The translations under genes were made by a program, and so were the position numbers. Below are positions 16,627 to 19,229 of a DNA stretch of 19,229 nucleotides, one piece after another (the stretch's first letter is position 1; each line of letters opens with the position of its first letter). The notes beneath the pieces were generated by a model, which worked only from the letters and a program-made list of their open reading frames with translations, did not search any database and was not told the DNA's origin. Origin of the DNA: an uncultured Muribaculaceae bacterium (GTDB taxonomy: Bacteria > Bacteroidota > Bacteroidia > Bacteroidales > Muribaculaceae); assembly GCA_910578665.1 (NCBI GenBank), contig CAJTQU010000031.1, forward strand, positions 1 through 19,229, in the 5' to 3' direction.

Positions 16627-16653
16627 CAAGAGGTTCATGACGCCGGGCCTGTA

Positions 16654-16685
16654 TTTGGCACAATTGGTTATATTTATTAATTTTG
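16654..16685 (+). promoter_or_regulatory. Promoter of the LolC/E-like permease gene
   Basis: TTTG (16654-16657) and TAATTTTG (16678-16685) with a 20-bp gap match both halves of the Bacteroidetes promoter. The start point would be near 16692, only about 16 nt before the TTG start codon. Confidence 0.7.
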
Positions 16686-16707
16686 CGACTGATTAAACAC
16701 TATAAAA

Positions 16708-17955
16708 TTGAAGACCGAGCTTTACATAGCACGACGCATGAGCATGTCGGTGTCCGGCGGCAAAAGCGCCCCGGCTGTAAAAGTAGCCATAGTGTCTGTG
16801 GCACTCTCGATAATCATAATGCTCATGGCCGTGGGGATAGTTCAGGGCTTCAGAATGGAAATTCGCGACCGGGTCACCGGATTTGACTCACATATAACAC
16901 TACTGCCTGAGACAAACGAATACACCCAGACAACCACTATAGATTTCACACCAGGGCTGGATTCTCTGCTTATGGCGCAACCCGGGGTACGCAGTGTGGA
17001 TCTGACTGCCTCCACCCCTATTCTGCTAAAAACACGCGAGGCATTCAAAGGCCTATACCTGCGCGGAGTGCCGCACGATTACGACTTTGGCTTTCTTCAG
17101 TCATCCCTGACAGAAGGTAACGTGCCTCGGTTTAACCCCGACAACGCGGAATCAGACAAAATATTGCTTTCCAAAGCTACCGCGTCAAAGCTCAGTCTTT
17201 CTGCCGGAGATACCGTAAACGCCTATTTAGTTGCCGATGAAATACGCGCCAGGCCTCTGGTTGTAAGCGGCATATTCGACACTCATTTCGACGCGTACGA
17301 CAATTATTATGCATACGGAGACCTACGCCTGGTACAGAAACTGACCCATATAGGCAGCAACGAGGGCTCCTCAATAGAGATCGACACCGACAATTTCGAC
17401 CGTATACCACACACGGCACAACAGATAATAGACGCTTTAGACCACGCAATCGATAACGAGTCGGTTAACCAGGGCTTCTCCATAAGCACGACGCTGGAAA
17501 AAGGGGCCAATTATTTCGCATGGCTTGACCTGCTCGACACCAACGTGTGGGTTATACTGACCCTTATGACCCTGGTGGCGGCATTCACATTAATCTCCGG
17601 AATGCTGATAATCATTCTGGAAAAAGTCCAGTTCATAGGCGTTATGAAAGCCATAGGCACATCACGCCGACAGATACGCCGCATATTCGTATTGCTCGCT
17701 ATACGCATAGGCCTTACCGGGCTTCTGGCAGGTAATGCTATAGCCCTTATCCTGATGCTGGCACAACATTACCTGCGCATAATACCGCTCAATCCCTCGG
17801 CATATTACATCGATTTCGTACCAGTATGCATATCTCCGGCAGCCATACTGTCCATAAATGCCGGATTCATAGCTGTAATATATCTTGTCCTTATCCTGCC
17901 GTCTCAATTGGCAGGACGAATAAGACCGGCCGAATCAATGCGCTTCGAACAATAA
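16708..17955 (+). CDS. FtsX / LolC-LolE-type ABC transporter permease, TTG start
   Basis: 415 aa with the layout of lipoprotein-releasing permeases: a cytoplasmic tip ending I-A-R-R, TM1 at about 24-47, a large periplasmic domain (about 50-270), then TM2 (about 279-302), TM3 (about 327-352) and TM4 (about 378-403). The stretch M-K-A-I-G-T-S-R-R-Q-I-R-R-I-F between TM2 and TM3 is the coupling-helix motif of FtsX permeases. The TTG at 16708 is chosen because it yields E-L-Y-I-A-R-R, the usual family N-terminus, and TGA at 16690-16692 is in frame just upstream; the next ATG (16738) would cut this off. No ATPase gene is adjacent, so a LolD-like partner must be encoded elsewhere. Likely role: moving lipoproteins from the inner membrane to a carrier. 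It converges on cutC with an 8-bp gap. Confidence 0.87.
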   Translation: MKTELYIARRMSMSVSGGKSAPAVKVAIVSVALSIIIMLMAVGIVQGFRMEIRDRVTGFDSHITLLPETNEYTQTTTIDFTPGLDSLLMAQPGVRSVDLTASTPILLKTREAFKGLYLRGVPHDYDFGFLQSSLTEGNVPRFNPDNAESDKILLSKATASKLSLSAGDTVNAYLVADEIRARPLVVSGIFDTHFDAYDNYYAYGDLRLVQKLTHIGSNEGSSIEIDTDNFDRIPHTAQQIIDALDHAIDNESVNQGFSISTTLEKGANYFAWLDLLDTNVWVILTLMTLVAAFTLISGMLIIILEKVQFIGVMKAIGTSRRQIRRIFVLLAIRIGLTGLLAGNAIALILMLAQHYLRIIPLNPSAYYIDFVPVCISPAAILSINAGFIAVIYLVLILPSQLAGRIRPAESMRFEQ

Positions 17956-17963
17956 CGCACTGT

Positions 17964-18668
17964 TCAGCATCCAACCAGAGCTGCCACTATGTCCTTAGAG
18001 GTACGCGGCGGATCCATTCCGAACAACGGACTAGAGGGCCTCGCAGCCGTTTTGTCAGCCGCAGTGCTGTGGAATTCAGACGCCCCGGTCTGCATATGCA
18101 ACATGTCTATATTGGCCGGACTGACACCGGCTCCGGGCATTATTATTATCCTGCCGGCTGCATACTCCACCAACCGGGCCAGAAGCTGCGCGCCCTCGAC
18201 AGCTGTGGCAGACTGGCCTGAAGTCAGCACACGGTCTATACCTAATTCTACTAATATGTCAAGCGCGGCAAAAGGGTCGCGGCAGTCATCAAACGCCCTG
18301 TGAAAAGTAACTGACAGACCTTCTGCCTGCCCAAGCATACGGCGCATGGCTGGAATATCGATCTCTCCTTCCGGCGTGAGGACGCCTATAACGACACCGT
18401 CGGCACCGGCCATCCTTACGGCAGCTATATCTTCCGCCATAACCGATACTTCCTCATCACTATACACAAAACCACCTTCACGCGGACGAATCAGCACATT
18501 GACAGCCATTTCTCCACGTTCTCTGACGGCAGTCGCTACCAGGGCGGCCGAAGGTGTCACCCCTCCGGCACTAATGGCACTGCACAATTCCACCCTCACA
18601 GCTCCTCCGTCACGCGCTGCAACCACGTCTGCCACACTCGTGCAGCATACCTCGATCTTTCTCGACAT
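17964..18668 (-). CDS. cutC: CutC family protein
   Basis: 234 aa, near the usual length of bacterial CutC. It forms a TIM barrel. Family signatures are I-E-V-C-C-T-S at the start, R-V-E-L-C-S-A-I-S-A-G-G-V-T-P-S, the N-V-L-I-R-P-R-E-G-G-F-V-Y-S-D-E-E loop, T-F-H-R-A-F-D, R-V-L-T-S-G-Q-S, I-M-P-G-A-G-V and E-F-H-S-T-A. It was named for copper homeostasis in E. coli, but the copper role is disputed and a different enzyme or metal function is possible. No signal peptide, so cytoplasmic. No good promoter is seen within 150 bp; the strong minus-strand promoter at 19,064-19,095 would give a leader of about 390 nt. It runs into the permease gene tail to tail. Confidence 0.93.
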   Translation of the reverse strand: MSRKIEVCCTSVADVVAARDGGAVRVELCSAISAGGVTPSAALVATAVRERGEMAVNVLIRPREGGFVYSDEEVSVMAEDIAAVRMAGADGVVIGVLTPEGEIDIPAMRRMLGQAEGLSVTFHRAFDDCRDPFAALDILVELGIDRVLTSGQSATAVEGAQLLARLVEYAAGRIIIMPGAGVSPANIDMLHMQTGASEFHSTAADKTAARPSSPLFGMDPPRTSKDIVAALVGC

Positions 18669-19063
18669 ACTACTATTTCATTTTTTAAGACAAGCATACT
18701 AAAGCCCGATAAAGAGCGTTATATATACGTATTAGTTATCGGAGGAATAAAATTCTCTCCATTATCATTTCAATTATTAAAACCGCTGCATGCCTATGCG
18801 TAACCTATACTCTACAAAACTCATCACAACGTCACAAGATGAAAGCCATATGAACGCGCCCAGGAAATCCACATTAAATTTCCTGCGGAATTTTGCCAGG
18901 GCCTATACATTCGCACCCGGAGCAGGCACCATAATCTGCAACTGACACAGATTAACCACAAACCGGCAAAATAAGACCATCCTGCCGGAATCCGTTTACA
19001 GCACGATCCACAAAAATCTGCCGGCATACCCCCTTAAACACGTCGCAATTTTAATATATGGTG
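18669..19063 (-). other. Gene-free stretch with dyads; candidate small RNA or long cutC leader
   Basis: No convincing protein gene. The longest minus-strand frame (18824-19027) gives a Trp- and Cys-rich product that looks unnatural. Several dyads are present: CCGATAA (18706-18712) with TTATCGG (18736-18742); CAGGAAAT (18861-18868) with ATTTCCTG (18878-18885); CCGGCA (18963-18968) with TGCCGG (18983-18988); and the palindrome TGCCGGCA (19019-19026). They lie downstream of a consensus minus-strand promoter. No 6S, tmRNA, RNase P, SRP or riboswitch signature was recognised. Confidence 0.35.
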
Positions 19064-19095
19064 CAAAAATAAGAAAATCTCCGGAATGCTACAAA
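19064..19095 (-). promoter_or_regulatory. Consensus minus-strand promoter without an assigned gene
   Basis: On the minus strand TTTG (19095-19092), a 20-bp gap and TATTTTTG (19071-19064) match the Bacteroidetes consensus at both boxes. Transcription would start near 19,057 and run towards cutC, whose start is about 390 nt away. The remaining bases to the window end (19,096-19,229) hold no recognised gene; the tail of a minus-strand gene from beyond the window could lie there. Confidence 0.5.
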
Positions 19096-19229
19096 CCGTA
19101 ATGCTCCCAAAAACCACACAAACTTCTGATAAGCATTTTCAATACGGTTATGGCACAGCAACACAAAGTTTTATCACGGCAGACGCATCTTAAATAAACT
19201 TAACGGCTGTTGACCAATATAAATAGGCT

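Noticed and set aside
18824..19027. 67-aa minus-strand frame starting about 30 nt after the promoter at 19,064-19,095
   Set aside because: Position is tempting, but the product is unusually rich in Trp and Cys with no pattern of a folded or membrane protein. Kept as part of a candidate non-coding region.
18782..19063. Known structural RNA (tmRNA, SRP, RNase P, common riboswitches)
   Set aside because: None of the conserved sequence blocks I know for these RNAs is present on either strand.

Overview
The window looks like a chromosomal segment of a gut-type Bacteroidales bacterium, probably close to Muribaculaceae, though that rank is an inference. The evidence is: (i) promoters of the Bacteroidetes form, TTG or TTTG, about 20 bp, then TAnnTTTG, with purine-rich Shine-Dalgarno signals mostly absent; (ii) a periplasmic-TPR / membrane segment / coiled coil / LuxR-like HTH regulator, an architecture typical of the phylum; (iii) large secreted proteins with choice-of-anchor J (cleaved adhesin), FN3-like and CARDB-like modules and short C-terminal tails resembling type IX secretion (T9SS) or Por-type sorting domains; (iv) an Omp28-like protein. 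No rRNA, tRNA, CRISPR array, insertion sequence or phage gene was recognised.

Region 1 (about 1-11,140, plus strand). A membrane-anchored TPR-HTH regulator is split by a -1 frame change at an A-rich stretch near 1331-1341, which separates the sensor half from the DNA-binding half. After a 264-bp intergenic region with nested dyads, a tandem 9-bp repeat and a strong promoter (2085-2115), three secreted proteins follow in one direction: a 1534-aa multi-domain adhesin-like protein, an Omp28-like protein with a C-G-F-C thioredoxin motif, and an M6 metalloprotease with HEFGHVLGLPD. The second and third genes overlap (TAATG). A 17-bp hairpin lies between the first and second genes. This is the most system-like part of the window: a sensor-regulator next to a secreted adhesin / thiol protein / protease set.

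Region 2 (11,099-13,900). A minus-strand clade-type heme catalase ends at a strong hairpin shared with the protease operon. Divergent from it is a two-gene plus-strand unit of unknown function: a coiled-coil-rich lipoprotein and a 90-aa cytosolic protein one base downstream. The lipoprotein start codon lies inside a perfect 9-bp dyad.

Region 3 (13,842-16,545, minus strand). A predicted AraC-family regulator, a flavodoxin-fold protein with a compact four-cysteine motif, and a periplasmic alpha/beta hydrolase with a cysteine nucleophile. The last two overlap by ATGA. The regulator probably controls the pair.

Region 4 (16,612-19,229). A LolC/LolE-type FtsX permease with a TTG start and a near-leaderless promoter runs plus-strand into CutC (minus strand) with an 8-bp gap. 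Beyond CutC are about 560 bp without a convincing gene. They hold a near-perfect minus-strand promoter at 19,064-19,095 and several dyads, a candidate for an unannotated small RNA or a long cutC leader.
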